Assembly: GCA_937943605.1 (NCBI GenBank)
Contig: CALEAW010000064.1
Location: 67,495 to 131,494 of the forward strand
Length of the DNA: 64,000 nucleotides
DNA from: an uncultured Sutterella sp.
GTDB lineage: Bacteria > Pseudomonadota > Gammaproteobacteria > Burkholderiales > Burkholderiaceae_F
Reading direction: 5' to 3'
Of this stretch, positions 50,973 to 60,343 are shown piece by piece. The stretch's first letter is position 1. Each line of letters begins with the position of its first letter. The notes beneath the pieces are model-generated. The model saw only the letters and a list, made by a program, of their open reading frames with translations, did not search any database and was not told the origin of the DNA. A program made the position numbers and the translations under genes.

Positions 50973-51016
50973 GCTACACCGCTATTTCAGCGGTAGCCCT
51001 TCTTAGCTTAGGCTAC
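50973..51016 (+). promoter_or_regulatory. Overlapping alternative hairpins in the mreB leader
   Basis: One stem pairs GCTA + CCGCT (50973-50983) with AGCGGTAGC (50989-50997); a second pairs GTAGCC (50993-50998) with GGCTAC (51011-51016). They share bases, so they exclude each other. The second ends 7 bases before the mreB ATG and covers its ribosome-binding area. No other gene is visible in 50766-51023. Confidence 0.35.
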
Positions 51017-51023
51017 AAATAAC

Positions 51024-52067
51024 ATGTTTGGATTTTTCCGTAATTACTTCTCAAATGACCTCGCCATCGACCTCGGCACTGCTAATACTCTGATTTACAT
51101 GCGAGGGAAAGGCATTGTTCTTAATGAACCCAGCGTTGTAGCTATTCGCCAAGAAGGTGGTCCAAATGGGAAGACCACCATTCATGCTGTTGGTAAAACA
51201 GCTAAGCAAATGTTAGGCCGAGTCCCAGGCAACATTAATGCTATTCGTCCAATGAAGGATGGGGTGATTGCTGATTTTACAGTGACAGAGCAGATGCTCA
51301 AGCAATTTATTCGTATGGCCAACCCATCACGTCTATTTGCTCCCTCTCCTCGTATTATTATTTGCGTTCCCTGTGGTTCGACCCAAGTCGAACGACGCGC
51401 AATTAAAGAAAGCGCTTTAGCTGCTGGAGCCTCTGATGTTTATTTGATTGAAGAACCCATGGCAGCTGCTATTGGTGCAGGTTTACCTGTCAACGAAGCT
51501 GCTGGTTCGTTAGTAGTTGATATTGGTGGTGGCACGACCGAGGTTGGTTTGATTTCGTTAGGTGGTATGGTTTACGCTGGCTCGGTTCGTGTCGGCGGCG
51601 ACAAATTCGATCAAGCCATTATTAACTACATCCGCCGGAATTTTGGCATGTTAATTGGCGAACCAACTGCCGAAATGATTAAGAAGAAAATTGGTTCTGC
51701 ATTCCCTGGCTCTGAGGTCTTGGAAATCGAAGTCAAAGGTCGCAACATTGCCGAGGGTGTCCCACGTACCTTTACCGTACATTCCAATGAAATATTGGAA
51801 GCCTTGTCAGAACCACTTAACCAAATTGTCGTCGCTGTTAAAAATGCATTAGAAAAAACTCCTCCAGAACTTGGAGCAGACATTGCTGAACACGGACTCA
51901 TGCTCACAGGTGGCGGCGCACTGTTACGAGACCTCGATCAGCTTCTTAAAGAAGAAACCGGTCTTCCTGTCCATGTTGCAGAGGAACCACTGAATTGCGT
52001 CGTCAAGGGGTGTGGTATCGCCTTGGAAAACATGGATAAACTACACACTGCATTTGCGGCAGGATAA
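51024..52067 (+). CDS. mreB: Rod-shape actin MreB
   Basis: Bacterial actin that guides lateral wall synthesis, 347 residues. It shows phosphate 1 DLGTANTLIYMRGKGIVLNEPSVVA, phosphate 2 VVDIGGGTTEVGLISLGG, and the adenosine motif LMLTGGGALLRDLDQLL. Length and motifs are canonical. It heads a long run mreB-mreC-mreD-mrdA-rodA-rlpA and beyond, with gaps of 20 bases or less, probably one transcript through 59522. Confidence 0.98.
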   Translation: MFGFFRNYFSNDLAIDLGTANTLIYMRGKGIVLNEPSVVAIRQEGGPNGKTTIHAVGKTAKQMLGRVPGNINAIRPMKDGVIADFTVTEQMLKQFIRMANPSRLFAPSPRIIICVPCGSTQVERRAIKESALAAGASDVYLIEEPMAAAIGAGLPVNEAAGSLVVDIGGGTTEVGLISLGGMVYAGSVRVGGDKFDQAIINYIRRNFGMLIGEPTAEMIKKKIGSAFPGSEVLEIEVKGRNIAEGVPRTFTVHSNEILEALSEPLNQIVVAVKNALEKTPPELGADIAEHGLMLTGGGALLRDLDQLLKEETGLPVHVAEEPLNCVVKGCGIALENMDKLHTAFAAG

Positions 52068-52076
52068 TTCCGTACT

Positions 52077-52967
52077 ATGGATTACGGCTCTCCCCCTCTT
52101 TTTCGACAAGGAATATCTGCCAGAGTTCGTTTTATATTCTTTGTCCTTATTTCCATTATTCTGATTTTGATTGATGGACGTCTTCGCTCACTCGACAATT
52201 TCAGAAGCGCTGCCGTTAGTCTAACGACACCCATGGTGCAATTGGCGACTTTACCAATTACCGCACTTGGAGAGGGGGAGGGGTACTTCATCAGTAAAGC
52301 GAAACTGAAAAAAGCTAACGACCTGCTTTCAGAAGAAAATCAAAAACTTTCGGTCGAAGTCGCTCGCCTGCGAGAAATGAAAGAGGAAAATGATCGACTT
52401 CGACATCTTGTACACGCTGTTCCTAGAGCAGCAGACAAGGTCGTGACAGGTGAAGTACTCGGTAGGGTTTCTGATCAATTTACACGCCGCCTGCACATTA
52501 ACCTTGGCTCTGAAAATGGGCTACTTGTTGGGATGCCTGTAATTGGAGCCTTTGGTGCTCTAGGACAAATCTCGAGAGTGATCGCAAAACAAGCTGAAAT
52601 CACACTCATCACTGATCACCGACAACGCATTGCTGTCATGAATGAGCGAACTGGATCTCGTTTTATCTTGGCAGGCACTGGCGAAGAGGTTATGGATCTA
52701 TTATTTGTTCTGCCAAACGAGGATATTCAACCAGGAGATCGTTTAGTGACGTCAGGTCTAGACAAACTATTCCCTCGTCAGATTCCCGTTGGGATCGTAC
52801 ACCAAACGAACTACAAGCCTGGTGAAACATACCAAGCAATTACCGTCACGCCTAGTGTTGAATTAAAAGATATTCAATTCGCCACGGTAATCTTAACCGA
52901 TCCTAGTGTAGCAAATGCTTTAGAAGAAAAAGCCTCCAATCCAATCAGGCGTAGAGCAGGTCGATGA
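52077..52967 (+). CDS. mreC: Rod-shape protein MreC
   Basis: A 296-residue bitopic inner-membrane protein that links MreB to periplasmic synthases. It has one N-terminal helix (about 16-36, RFIFFVLISIILILIDG), a coiled coil (about 70-110, rich in Lys/Glu/Leu), then the two-barrel periplasmic domain with GLLVGMPVIGAFGALGQI and ITDHRQRIAVMNERTG. It ends with an ATGA overlap with mreD. Confidence 0.96.
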   Translation: MDYGSPPLFRQGISARVRFIFFVLISIILILIDGRLRSLDNFRSAAVSLTTPMVQLATLPITALGEGEGYFISKAKLKKANDLLSEENQKLSVEVARLREMKEENDRLRHLVHAVPRAADKVVTGEVLGRVSDQFTRRLHINLGSENGLLVGMPVIGAFGALGQISRVIAKQAEITLITDHRQRIAVMNERTGSRFILAGTGEEVMDLLFVLPNEDIQPGDRLVTSGLDKLFPRQIPVGIVHQTNYKPGETYQAITVTPSVELKDIQFATVILTDPSVANALEEKASNPIRRRAGR

Positions 52968-53500
52968 AACATAGTAGTTTGAACATATCTAATAACCAAA
53001 GCACGAAACAATTAGCTGACCAAACTCACCCTTTATGGATTATTAGTACTTTTTTTATCAGCTACTTGTTGAATTTGGCGAGCTCAACCACTGATATTTT
53101 ATGGTTGCCAGACCCGTTAGCTTTAACGCTTATTTACTGGACCCTTCGCGACCCAAGACACGTAGGTATGACAATCGCTTTCATTTGTGGATTGCTCATG
53201 GATATCCAAAATGGGAGTGTGTTAGGCCAACAGGCATTGGCATATGTCATTTTGTCTCACTCTGCTTATTTACTACATCGTCGTCTTCCATGGTTTGGAC
53301 TCGTAGGGCAAGCGTTGCACATTTTTCCACTTTTGTTAATCTCACAAATTGTGGTGTTGCTTATCCGTCTATGGTTTGACGGATTATGGCCTGGTCTTCC
53401 ATGGTTTCTCCAAAGCTTTACAGGGGCAATTTTATGGCCGTTTGCCTCGATAATTCTTTCTCTCCCAGAGCGAAGAACTCAAAAGAACATCTCAATCTAA
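52964..53500 (+). CDS. mreD: Rod-shape protein MreD
   Basis: A 178-residue inner-membrane protein with about five helices. The first is at 28-45; later segments include the family's AFICGLLMDIQNGSVLGQQALAYVI region. It completes the MreBCD complex and is translationally coupled to mreC. Confidence 0.92.
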   Translation: MKHSSLNISNNQSTKQLADQTHPLWIISTFFISYLLNLASSTTDILWLPDPLALTLIYWTLRDPRHVGMTIAFICGLLMDIQNGSVLGQQALAYVILSHSAYLLHRRLPWFGLVGQALHIFPLLLISQIVVLLIRLWFDGLWPGLPWFLQSFTGAILWPFASIILSLPERRTQKNISI

Positions 53501-53518
53501 TGAACAGGATGTAGCAGC

Positions 53519-55414
53519 GTGGCACTGGATTTCAAAAAAGACAATACGGATCTAGGACCATTCAGAGGTAGATTACTGTTTACTTTCGGTGTGGTAACTC
53601 TGTTATTCCTTATTCTTCTTGGTCGTTTTGCTTGGTTGCAAATTATTAACCAAAATGCATATACGGAACGTGCCGAAAAGAATCGCACGGTCACAGTCGT
53701 GTCTCAAGGAAATCGAGGGCTCATCTTTGATCGCAACGGAGAGGTTTTAGCTAAAAACATCTTGGCCTATTCTCTCGAAATCACGCCTGATAAAGTTGAA
53801 AATCTAGACCAAACGATTGACTCTTTATCTGAAATTATTTCCATCACTAAGGCTGATCGACGTCGTTTTAATCGCTTAAAAGAAGATTTCAATCGTTACG
53901 ACTCCATTCCTATTCGACAAGAACTTACTGATCAAGAAGTCGCGATTTTTACAGGACAACAATGGCGTTTTCCAGGGGTTGAAATTAACCAACGCGAATA
54001 TCGATACTATCCTCAAGGAAAAACTGGTAGTCACTTTTTAGGCTATATAGGCTCTCTTTCACAATCTGATAAAAAACGCTTGGAAAAAGAAGGAACTCTT
54101 CACGATTACGAAGGGGAGCGTGAAATCGGAAAGGTTGGTATTGAACGAAGTTACGAAGAAATTTTACATGGCATCCCGGGTTTTGAAACTTTAGAGATCA
54201 CCGCGGGTGGTCATGCCGTGCGCTCTCTGGCGTTAAAACCAGCACAACCAGGAAACAATCTTCAATTAACAATTGATAGCAACCTTCAACGTGTCGCAGA
54301 ACATGCAATGAATGGAAAGGTTGGCGCTGTTATTGCTATCCAACCATCGACTGGCGAAATACTCTCGTTCGTTTCCATGCCCACCTATGATCCAAATCTA
54401 TTCCCTGGCGGGATCGATCCTCAGTCATGGAAGGCGTTAAATACCTCAGAAACTAAACCCCTACTAAACCGAGCTATGCGCGGTTTATACCCCATTGGCT
54501 CAACCTATAAACCATTTATTGCTTTGGCTGGTTTAGAAACAGGAAAAACTACGATCAACTATAGCCTGAACGATACAGGGATCTTTACTTTAGGCAAACA
54601 TAAATTCAGAGATATGTCAGGTATCGCCAAAGGTAAGCTTGATCTTAGAAAAGCTATTGCCATATCGTCTGATGTCTATTTCTATTGGTTAGCGACCCAG
54701 ATGGGCGTCGATACCATTCATGACTTCATGGTGCCATGGGGTTTTGGCCAAAAAACAGGGATCGATCTAATTGGTGAACAAACTGGCATATTGCCTAATC
54801 GCGCATGGAAAGAAAAAAGAGTAAAGCAACCCTGGGTCATTGGTGACACACCTTCTATTGGCATCGGGCAGGGATATAACGCCTTTACACTTTTACAATT
54901 AGCTAATGCAACATCTATTTTGGCAAATCGCGGTGTTGTTATGACGCCTCATTTGGTCAAAAAAATTATAAATCCTATCACTGGTGAAAGTTCCTCAGTC
55001 AAAGATAAAGCTATACGAACTATCCCTCTGAAGCAAACAAATGTTGAAGCTGTTATTGCGGGCATGACAGATGTAGCAACCAAAGGTACAGCACGCTTCG
55101 TTTTCAAAGGCTCTCCCTACTCAGTAGCTTGTAAAACGGGTACTGCACAAGTCATCACTATTGGGCAGGATGACAAGTATGATGCAAAAAAGTTAGCTAG
55201 AAAACACCACGACCATGCGCTTTTTATTGCTTTCGCTCCTGCAAAAAAACCCAAGATTGCACTAGCTGTACTCGTAGAAAACGGCGGCTTTGGCGCACAA
55301 GCCGCTGCACCTATTGCCAAAAAAATGATTGATTATTGGCTTACAGGGGCAAATGACCTTTCATTGCCTCCCCCTAAAGGGGTGCATTTGACTCTTAAAC
55401 ACCACAATCGCTGA
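53519..55414 (+). CDS. mrdA: Penicillin-binding protein 2
   Basis: Elongasome transpeptidase, 631 residues, class B PBP. It has an N-terminal membrane anchor (about 17-38), a dimerisation/pedestal domain, and the transpeptidase domain with SxxK as PIGSTYKPF, SSD in AISSDVYFY, and KTG in ACKTGTAQV. It starts with GTG 18 bases after mreD. It works with the RodA polymerase encoded next. Confidence 0.96.
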   Translation: MALDFKKDNTDLGPFRGRLLFTFGVVTLLFLILLGRFAWLQIINQNAYTERAEKNRTVTVVSQGNRGLIFDRNGEVLAKNILAYSLEITPDKVENLDQTIDSLSEIISITKADRRRFNRLKEDFNRYDSIPIRQELTDQEVAIFTGQQWRFPGVEINQREYRYYPQGKTGSHFLGYIGSLSQSDKKRLEKEGTLHDYEGEREIGKVGIERSYEEILHGIPGFETLEITAGGHAVRSLALKPAQPGNNLQLTIDSNLQRVAEHAMNGKVGAVIAIQPSTGEILSFVSMPTYDPNLFPGGIDPQSWKALNTSETKPLLNRAMRGLYPIGSTYKPFIALAGLETGKTTINYSLNDTGIFTLGKHKFRDMSGIAKGKLDLRKAIAISSDVYFYWLATQMGVDTIHDFMVPWGFGQKTGIDLIGEQTGILPNRAWKEKRVKQPWVIGDTPSIGIGQGYNAFTLLQLANATSILANRGVVMTPHLVKKIINPITGESSSVKDKAIRTIPLKQTNVEAVIAGMTDVATKGTARFVFKGSPYSVACKTGTAQVITIGQDDKYDAKKLARKHHDHALFIAFAPAKKPKIALAVLVENGGFGAQAAAPIAKKMIDYWLTGANDLSLPPPKGVHLTLKHHNR

Positions 55415-55432
55415 AAGAATTAGACGACACAT

Positions 55433-56545
55433 ATGATTAATAGTGTTTCTCATCGAAGCTCTTCACTTCTCAGATATTTATTTAATCGTCTGATGAAGAT
55501 AGACTTCATGCTACTCGCCATCGTAGTCACAATAACTACGATTGGCTTTATCGCCTTATTTTCAGCAGGTTATAGCTTCCCTTGGCGCATAGAAGGTCAA
55601 ATCCGTAACATTGCTATCGCTTGTATTGTTATGATCCTTGTGGCTTGTTTACCTGTGAAGCTTCTACAGCAAACTGCCTTACCAATCTTCATTCTTGGTT
55701 GTGTACTATTGTTGTTAACTCACTTTTTTGGCATCACCGTCAAAGGCGCAACTCGCTGGTTGAATGTTGGCATTCGCATTCAACCTTCAGAAATAATGAA
55801 ATTAGCTTTACCCTTAATGCTAGCTTGGTATTATCAAAAACGAAGTGAGAACATCAATTCATGGGATCATTTCTTCGCCTTCATATTTCTAATTTTTCCC
55901 GTAGCCTTAATCCTTAAACAGCCCGACCTTGGTACTTCTATTCTTGTTAGTATCGCCGGTATTTCTGTCATTTTTTTTGCAGGATTGAGTAAGCGTGTCA
56001 TTATTGGTGCGTTTTGTTCACTTTTAGCATCTTTACCCATTATTTGGAATTTCCTTCACGACTACCAACGTGAACGTGTAATGACGCTTTTAGATCCCAC
56101 CTCTGATCCTTTAGGAAAAGGCTTTCATACATTACAAGCTCTTATTGCTATTGGGTCAGGGGGATTTTCGGGTAAAGGGTGGATGGCTGGCACTCAAGCC
56201 CATCTTGACTTCATCCCAGAACGAACTAGCGACTTCTTATTTGCTGTTTACAGCGAAGAGTTTGGTTTCGTTGGAAATTTAGTTTTACTAATTCTATATA
56301 CACTATTGATTGGTCGAAGTTTTTACATTGCAGCCTTTGCAGAAACTTATTTTGGTAGATTATTAGCAGGAGCAATTGGCTGTATTTTCTTCACCTATAC
56401 CTTTGTCAACATGGGGATGGTTAGTGGCATTTTACCTGTCGTCGGCGTCCCACTTCCCTTTATGAGTTATGGTGGTACTGCCTTGTTAATTCTTGGAATT
56501 TGTACCGGCATACTATTATCTATTTCAGCAGAATCTAGACACTAA
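55433..56545 (+). CDS. rodA: Peptidoglycan glycosyltransferase RodA
   Basis: SEDS-family polymerase of lateral-wall glycan strands, 370 residues with about ten helices. Conserved features are VKGATRWLNVGIRIQPSEIMKLALPLMLAWY, LKQPDLGTSILV (catalytic-Asp loop), GFSGKGWMAGTQ, DFLFAVYSEEFGF and GVPLPFMSYGGTALL. It is paired with mrdA as in nearly all rod-shaped proteobacteria. Confidence 0.97.
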   Translation: MINSVSHRSSSLLRYLFNRLMKIDFMLLAIVVTITTIGFIALFSAGYSFPWRIEGQIRNIAIACIVMILVACLPVKLLQQTALPIFILGCVLLLLTHFFGITVKGATRWLNVGIRIQPSEIMKLALPLMLAWYYQKRSENINSWDHFFAFIFLIFPVALILKQPDLGTSILVSIAGISVIFFAGLSKRVIIGAFCSLLASLPIIWNFLHDYQRERVMTLLDPTSDPLGKGFHTLQALIAIGSGGFSGKGWMAGTQAHLDFIPERTSDFLFAVYSEEFGFVGNLVLLILYTLLIGRSFYIAAFAETYFGRLLAGAIGCIFFTYTFVNMGMVSGILPVVGVPLPFMSYGGTALLILGICTGILLSISAESRH

Positions 56546-56559
56546 CAAGGACTACTTTC

Positions 56560-57435
56560 ATGATTCAGGTTCGCAAGGCGCTTTTCGCACTGTCGCTGAC
56601 TATTTTTTTAAGTGCTTGTTCAACTCAAAGTGGAAAGTTCTATCAACACGATGGACCTCCAACAAACAATACTGAATTAGACACTCGAAGCGCGACTCCA
56701 AAAGTTGAAGCCTTTTACCCTGCTTCCTTACGTCCGTACACAGTTATGGGACAACAATATATCCCCATAAAAACTGATGTTTCTATGACACAAAAAGGCG
56801 TTGCCTCCTGGTATGGCAAACAATTTCACGGAAACAAAACTGCTATTGGCGAAATTTATGACATGCATCGCATGTCAGCAGCACACCCCACCATGCCATT
56901 GCCGAGCTATGCTCGTGTAACAAACCTCGAGAATGGTAAAACGATCATTGTCCGAGTAAACGATCGGGGGCCATTCCTGCACAATAGAGTCATCGATCTC
57001 TCTTACGCTGCAGCTAGTGCTTTAGGTTATGCACAAAAAGGAACAGCCAATGTTGAAATCGTTAGGTTAACCAATCAAGAGATCAGCACAGGACAATGGC
57101 GCACAGCTTCTGAAAGCTTACCTGCCACAGCTCCACAATCACAAACCGAAGCTACTGATATCCAGCCACCTCTCCCTTTGCAAACAATGCCTAGCTCCAA
57201 TGGCTGGGGGATACAAATTGGTTTCTTTACAGAACACACCAATGCACTGACGTATGGAGCTCATGCGGAAGCTGTATTAGCCTCAAACGGCACACCTAAG
57301 ACAGTGAGAATAGTAAAAGATGATTCTAGTTATCGAGTCATTGTAGGGGAACGATTAAATTTAAATCAAGCTAGGAATATGGCAGCTCAATTGAAAAGCA
57401 TTCTAGGAACCGACGCTTTCGCTATAGCCAAATAA
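56560..57435 (+). CDS. rlpA: Septal ring lytic transglycosylase-like lipoprotein RlpA
   Basis: A 291-residue lipoprotein. The signal ends with lipobox LSAC (Cys20). A double-psi beta-barrel domain follows (about 84-170; GVASWYGKQFHGNKTAIGE, VRVNDRGPF) and a C-terminal SPOR domain (about 220-290; WGIQIGFFTEHTNAL). Pseudomonas RlpA cleaves glycan strands stripped of peptides; the SPOR domain targets it to division sites. In many proteobacteria rlpA is followed by dacA; here that place is taken by an M20 peptidase, and a dacA-like gene appears 4 kb away. Confidence 0.93.
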   Translation: MIQVRKALFALSLTIFLSACSTQSGKFYQHDGPPTNNTELDTRSATPKVEAFYPASLRPYTVMGQQYIPIKTDVSMTQKGVASWYGKQFHGNKTAIGEIYDMHRMSAAHPTMPLPSYARVTNLENGKTIIVRVNDRGPFLHNRVIDLSYAAASALGYAQKGTANVEIVRLTNQEISTGQWRTASESLPATAPQSQTEATDIQPPLPLQTMPSSNGWGIQIGFFTEHTNALTYGAHAEAVLASNGTPKTVRIVKDDSSYRVIVGERLNLNQARNMAAQLKSILGTDAFAIAK

Positions 57436-57451
57436 GTGCGGAGAACACAAT

Positions 57452-58870
57452 ATGTTATTAAAGTCAGAAGTTTACGAAACCATACAAAACTTATGGAAAA
57501 ACGAAACCTTGATCGGCCTGCAGGATTTTATTCGCCTTCCCGCACTCTCTCGATCATTCGATCCTGATTGGGAATCCAATGGCATCTTAAAGCAAACACT
57601 TCTTATGGCAATGGAATGGGGGAAAAAACAACTCCCTCAAGCTACATTTGAAATTTTGGAATCACCAAAAATTCCACCTGCTTTAAAAATTTATATCCCA
57701 GCTTTTCAAAATCATAATGGCCAACCCGCCTTCCTTTATGGTCATCTTGATAAACAACCTGAAGCAGGCGAGTGGGCTAAAGGATTGGGACCATGGCAAC
57801 CCGTCATTAAAGAAAATCTTCTTTACGGACGAGGTTCTGTAGATGATGGCTATAACTTCTTTTTGTGTTTAACCGCGATTAAAGCACTTGAAGAACATGG
57901 AATCTCTCACCCAGAAATTTTCGCCCTTTTTGAAACAGATGAAGAGTCTGGTTCAAGAGACCTCGCGGCCTACGTCAACGATATGGCACCAGAAATTGGT
58001 TCCCCTGCCTTCATTGCTATCGCGGATCTTGATGCTTTAGATCAATCTAGGATATGGTTAACTCAATCGTTAAGAGGATCTATCGCTCTTACTATTCGAG
58101 TGTCAGTCCTAAATTCTCCAGCTCATTCTGGTATGGCTAGTGGCATCGTCCCTAGCTCTTTCCGCATCATGCGTTCATTACTAGATCGTATTGAAAATGC
58201 AGAGACAGGCGAGCTTTTGTTACCAGAATTAAATACCGATATCCCCCAAAATATCCTGGACTGTATTGAAAAATTGGCTCTCGTTGCTGATGTTCGTACC
58301 AAATTTAACTGGGCTAGCGAAACCACCGCTGTAGGTAATTCGTCCTTTGAAGCACTTCTACAAAACACCTGGAAGCCATCCTTATGTGTTACTGGTGCTG
58401 ATGGGCTTCCTCCTTGTAATCAAGCTGGTAATGTTCTCAGAACTAGCACTGCTTTAAAACTGTCTATACGTACTCCGCCTACAATCGACGCACAAAAGGC
58501 ATTAGCCACACTAATACAAGTTCTCACTCACGATGTACCCTACAACGCGAAAGTTGAAATTTTGGATAGCGAAGCAGCTTCAGGATTTGTGGCTCCGCTA
58601 CCAACTGGATGGCTATTAGAGAGCTTAAATCAATCTAGCCAAACTCACTTTGGAAAGGAACCAGGTTACTTATTCTGCGGTGCATCTATTGGTACTTTAC
58701 CAATGTTTAGTCAAGCTTTCCCTACAGCTCCCTTTGTTAATACAGGCGCCTTAGGCCCCTTAAGTAACGCTCACGCACCTAACGAATGCTTAGATTTACC
58801 CTATGCAATAAAATTAACGTGCATTTTTGCAGACTTAATTGCAAACATTCCTAAGAAATGTGATTTATGA
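57452..58870 (+). CDS. M20-family metallopeptidase
   Basis: A 472-residue zinc-dependent dipeptidase or aminoacylase relative. It has the metal ligand His in LYGHLDKQPE, bridging Asp in YGRGSVDDGYN, catalytic Glu pair in FETDEESGSRD, and the dimerisation lid with SPAHSGMASG. No signal peptide is present, so it is cytosolic. Substrate is uncertain. It follows rlpA by 16 bases and overlaps the next small gene by 4, so it probably belongs to the cell-shape transcript. Confidence 0.88.
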   Translation: MLLKSEVYETIQNLWKNETLIGLQDFIRLPALSRSFDPDWESNGILKQTLLMAMEWGKKQLPQATFEILESPKIPPALKIYIPAFQNHNGQPAFLYGHLDKQPEAGEWAKGLGPWQPVIKENLLYGRGSVDDGYNFFLCLTAIKALEEHGISHPEIFALFETDEESGSRDLAAYVNDMAPEIGSPAFIAIADLDALDQSRIWLTQSLRGSIALTIRVSVLNSPAHSGMASGIVPSSFRIMRSLLDRIENAETGELLLPELNTDIPQNILDCIEKLALVADVRTKFNWASETTAVGNSSFEALLQNTWKPSLCVTGADGLPPCNQAGNVLRTSTALKLSIRTPPTIDAQKALATLIQVLTHDVPYNAKVEILDSEAASGFVAPLPTGWLLESLNQSSQTHFGKEPGYLFCGASIGTLPMFSQAFPTAPFVNTGALGPLSNAHAPNECLDLPYAIKLTCIFADLIANIPKKCDL

Positions 58871-59082
58871 GAAGAGACTGTGTTACTCAAGTCATTGTCA
58901 ATTGGGGCAATGGGGAATGGGAAAATTTCGCTACACCTTTTGAGGCAGAGCGATACATTAATGCCATGTTAGATGAACTCGATATCCCGCAATCAGCCTG
59001 GCTTGAAGATATGTTAGGCAATAAAAAATGGGATTATGAGATTGTTGAAGACGATGCTGGCATCATCCGCCTCATCGATTAA
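58867..59082 (+). CDS. Small uncharacterised protein
   Basis: A 71-residue acidic protein (GNGEWENFATPFEAERYINAMLDELDIP...) with no family I recognise. Reasons to believe it: the ATGA overlap with the M20 gene stop, a tight fit before the HIT gene, and normal codon use. It has no signal, membrane segment or metal motif; it looks like a mixed helix-strand fold rich in Trp and Glu/Asp. Confidence 0.65.
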   Translation: MRRDCVTQVIVNWGNGEWENFATPFEAERYINAMLDELDIPQSAWLEDMLGNKKWDYEIVEDDAGIIRLID

Positions 59083-59093
59083 TGGAGATCGAT

Positions 59094-59522
59094 ATGTCTT
59101 GTCCTTTATGTCAACCTAACGGTGCTACAGAAATTTGGCGCAATCACCGCTTTTATGTGATTGACGCAAATCATTCTGAGTTCCCTTGTTTTTTCAGAGT
59201 GATCTCTTGTCGACATATCACAGAGATGTCTGAATTAACAGCTGAAGAACGCTACGAACTTTGGGAAATTTTAAATACAATCGAAATCGAACTAATTGCT
59301 AAATTACAACCCATAAAAATCAATTTAGCTCAATTTGGCAACATTGTTCCTCATCTACATTGGCACATCATTGCACGTTGGGAAAATGACTCACACTTCC
59401 CCGAATCTCCTTGGGGAGTCCAACAACGCGTAATGCCTGCTACGCTTTTTGCTGAGCGTAAAGCACAGACACAAGCAATTTACAAACATTTAGCGGATGT
59501 CTTAACGGCAAAATTTGGATAA
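59094..59522 (+). CDS. HIT-family nucleotide hydrolase/transferase
   Basis: A 142-residue protein with the histidine-triad motif HLHWHII near residue 97, preceded by the conserved Asn (LAQFGNIVPHLH). An N-terminal CPLC pair may bind zinc. These enzymes act on nucleoside phosphoramidates or dinucleotides. ATG at 59094 was preferred over 59082 because GGAG lies 7 bases upstream of it, inside the longer frame. Confidence 0.88.
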   Translation: MSCPLCQPNGATEIWRNHRFYVIDANHSEFPCFFRVISCRHITEMSELTAEERYELWEILNTIEIELIAKLQPIKINLAQFGNIVPHLHWHIIARWENDSHFPESPWGVQQRVMPATLFAERKAQTQAIYKHLADVLTAKFG

Positions 59523-59530
59523 AAAAACTC

Positions 59531-59551
59531 CCACCAGCAATGCTGGTGGGT
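59531..59551 (-). terminator. Terminator of the birA-coaX unit
   Basis: A 9-bp stem (CCCACCAGC / GCTGGTGGG) with an AAT loop; on the minus strand it runs into AGTTTTTTTA. Confidence 0.85.
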
Positions 59552-59569
59552 TCGTTAGCTTTATTACCG

Positions 59570-60343
59570 CTACTGTTCTTCTGCTAACGCAAGAGCAGCT
59601 AAACCGTGCAGCACTAAATTATGTTTGACCACTAAATCGGAAATTTCTTCTTTTAAATAAGGTGCAATAAATTTTGCTGCTCCACCAGCTAAGATAACCT
59701 TAGGTTGAATACCTTTTTGAATCATGGTATGTTGAGCTCGGACAATTAAACCAACTTGAGCATCCACTATACCAGTAATAATTGCTTCGCTCGTTCCTCC
59801 AGGAAAGACTTTGTACTGCCCCGCACTATCTGGTAAAGAGGGAATACCACGCGTTAAACAATCTTTCATCAAGCTAGGTCCTGGGGCAATTCGTCCTCCT
59901 AAAAAATCATAAGTCCCATCATCTTTCTTAAGAATAGAATCCACGGTTGTAGCTGTTCCAGTATGAACAACTAATAACGACTGATTCTCTTCACGCATTG
60001 CATCAGTCGCCCCCACAGCAGCATACCATCGGTCTGCGCCAAGTTGAGTTGGACGAGCATAGCGATTATTTAGCACAATGCGACCTTTAAATAGAGATTT
60101 TGGTCGTACCCAATTCCATTGAATCCCATGGTCATTAAAGAACTTAGTAAGTGAAAAAGCTACTACTGGAGCGGCTACTGTACAGCCAATAATCTTTTTT
60201 GGCTTTAAATTTAACCATAATTCATAAAGATCATCTTTGAAATGAGTGCTCCCTTTATGAACAACAGTATGAGGATTATCTGGCTCTTCTAAAGTTGTCC
60301 ATTTTAAAGCCGTATTTCCTAAATCAATTAATAGCGTCGTCAT
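59570..60343 (-). CDS. coaX: Type III pantothenate kinase
   Basis: The first step of coenzyme A synthesis, by the CoaX type that is not feedback-inhibited by CoA. The 257-residue product has the N-terminal phosphate motif LLIDLGNTALKW, QLGADRWYAAVGA, VVHTGTATTVDSI and LGGRIAPGPSLM. It overlaps the end of birA by 20 bases and is the second gene of that pair, a usual betaproteobacterial arrangement. Confidence 0.95.
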   Translation of the reverse strand: MTTLLIDLGNTALKWTTLEEPDNPHTVVHKGSTHFKDDLYELWLNLKPKKIIGCTVAAPVVAFSLTKFFNDHGIQWNWVRPKSLFKGRIVLNNRYARPTQLGADRWYAAVGATDAMREENQSLLVVHTGTATTVDSILKKDDGTYDFLGGRIAPGPSLMKDCLTRGIPSLPDSAGQYKVFPGGTSEAIITGIVDAQVGLIVRAQHTMIQKGIQPKVILAGGAAKFIAPYLKEEISDLVVKHNLVLHGLAALALAEEQ

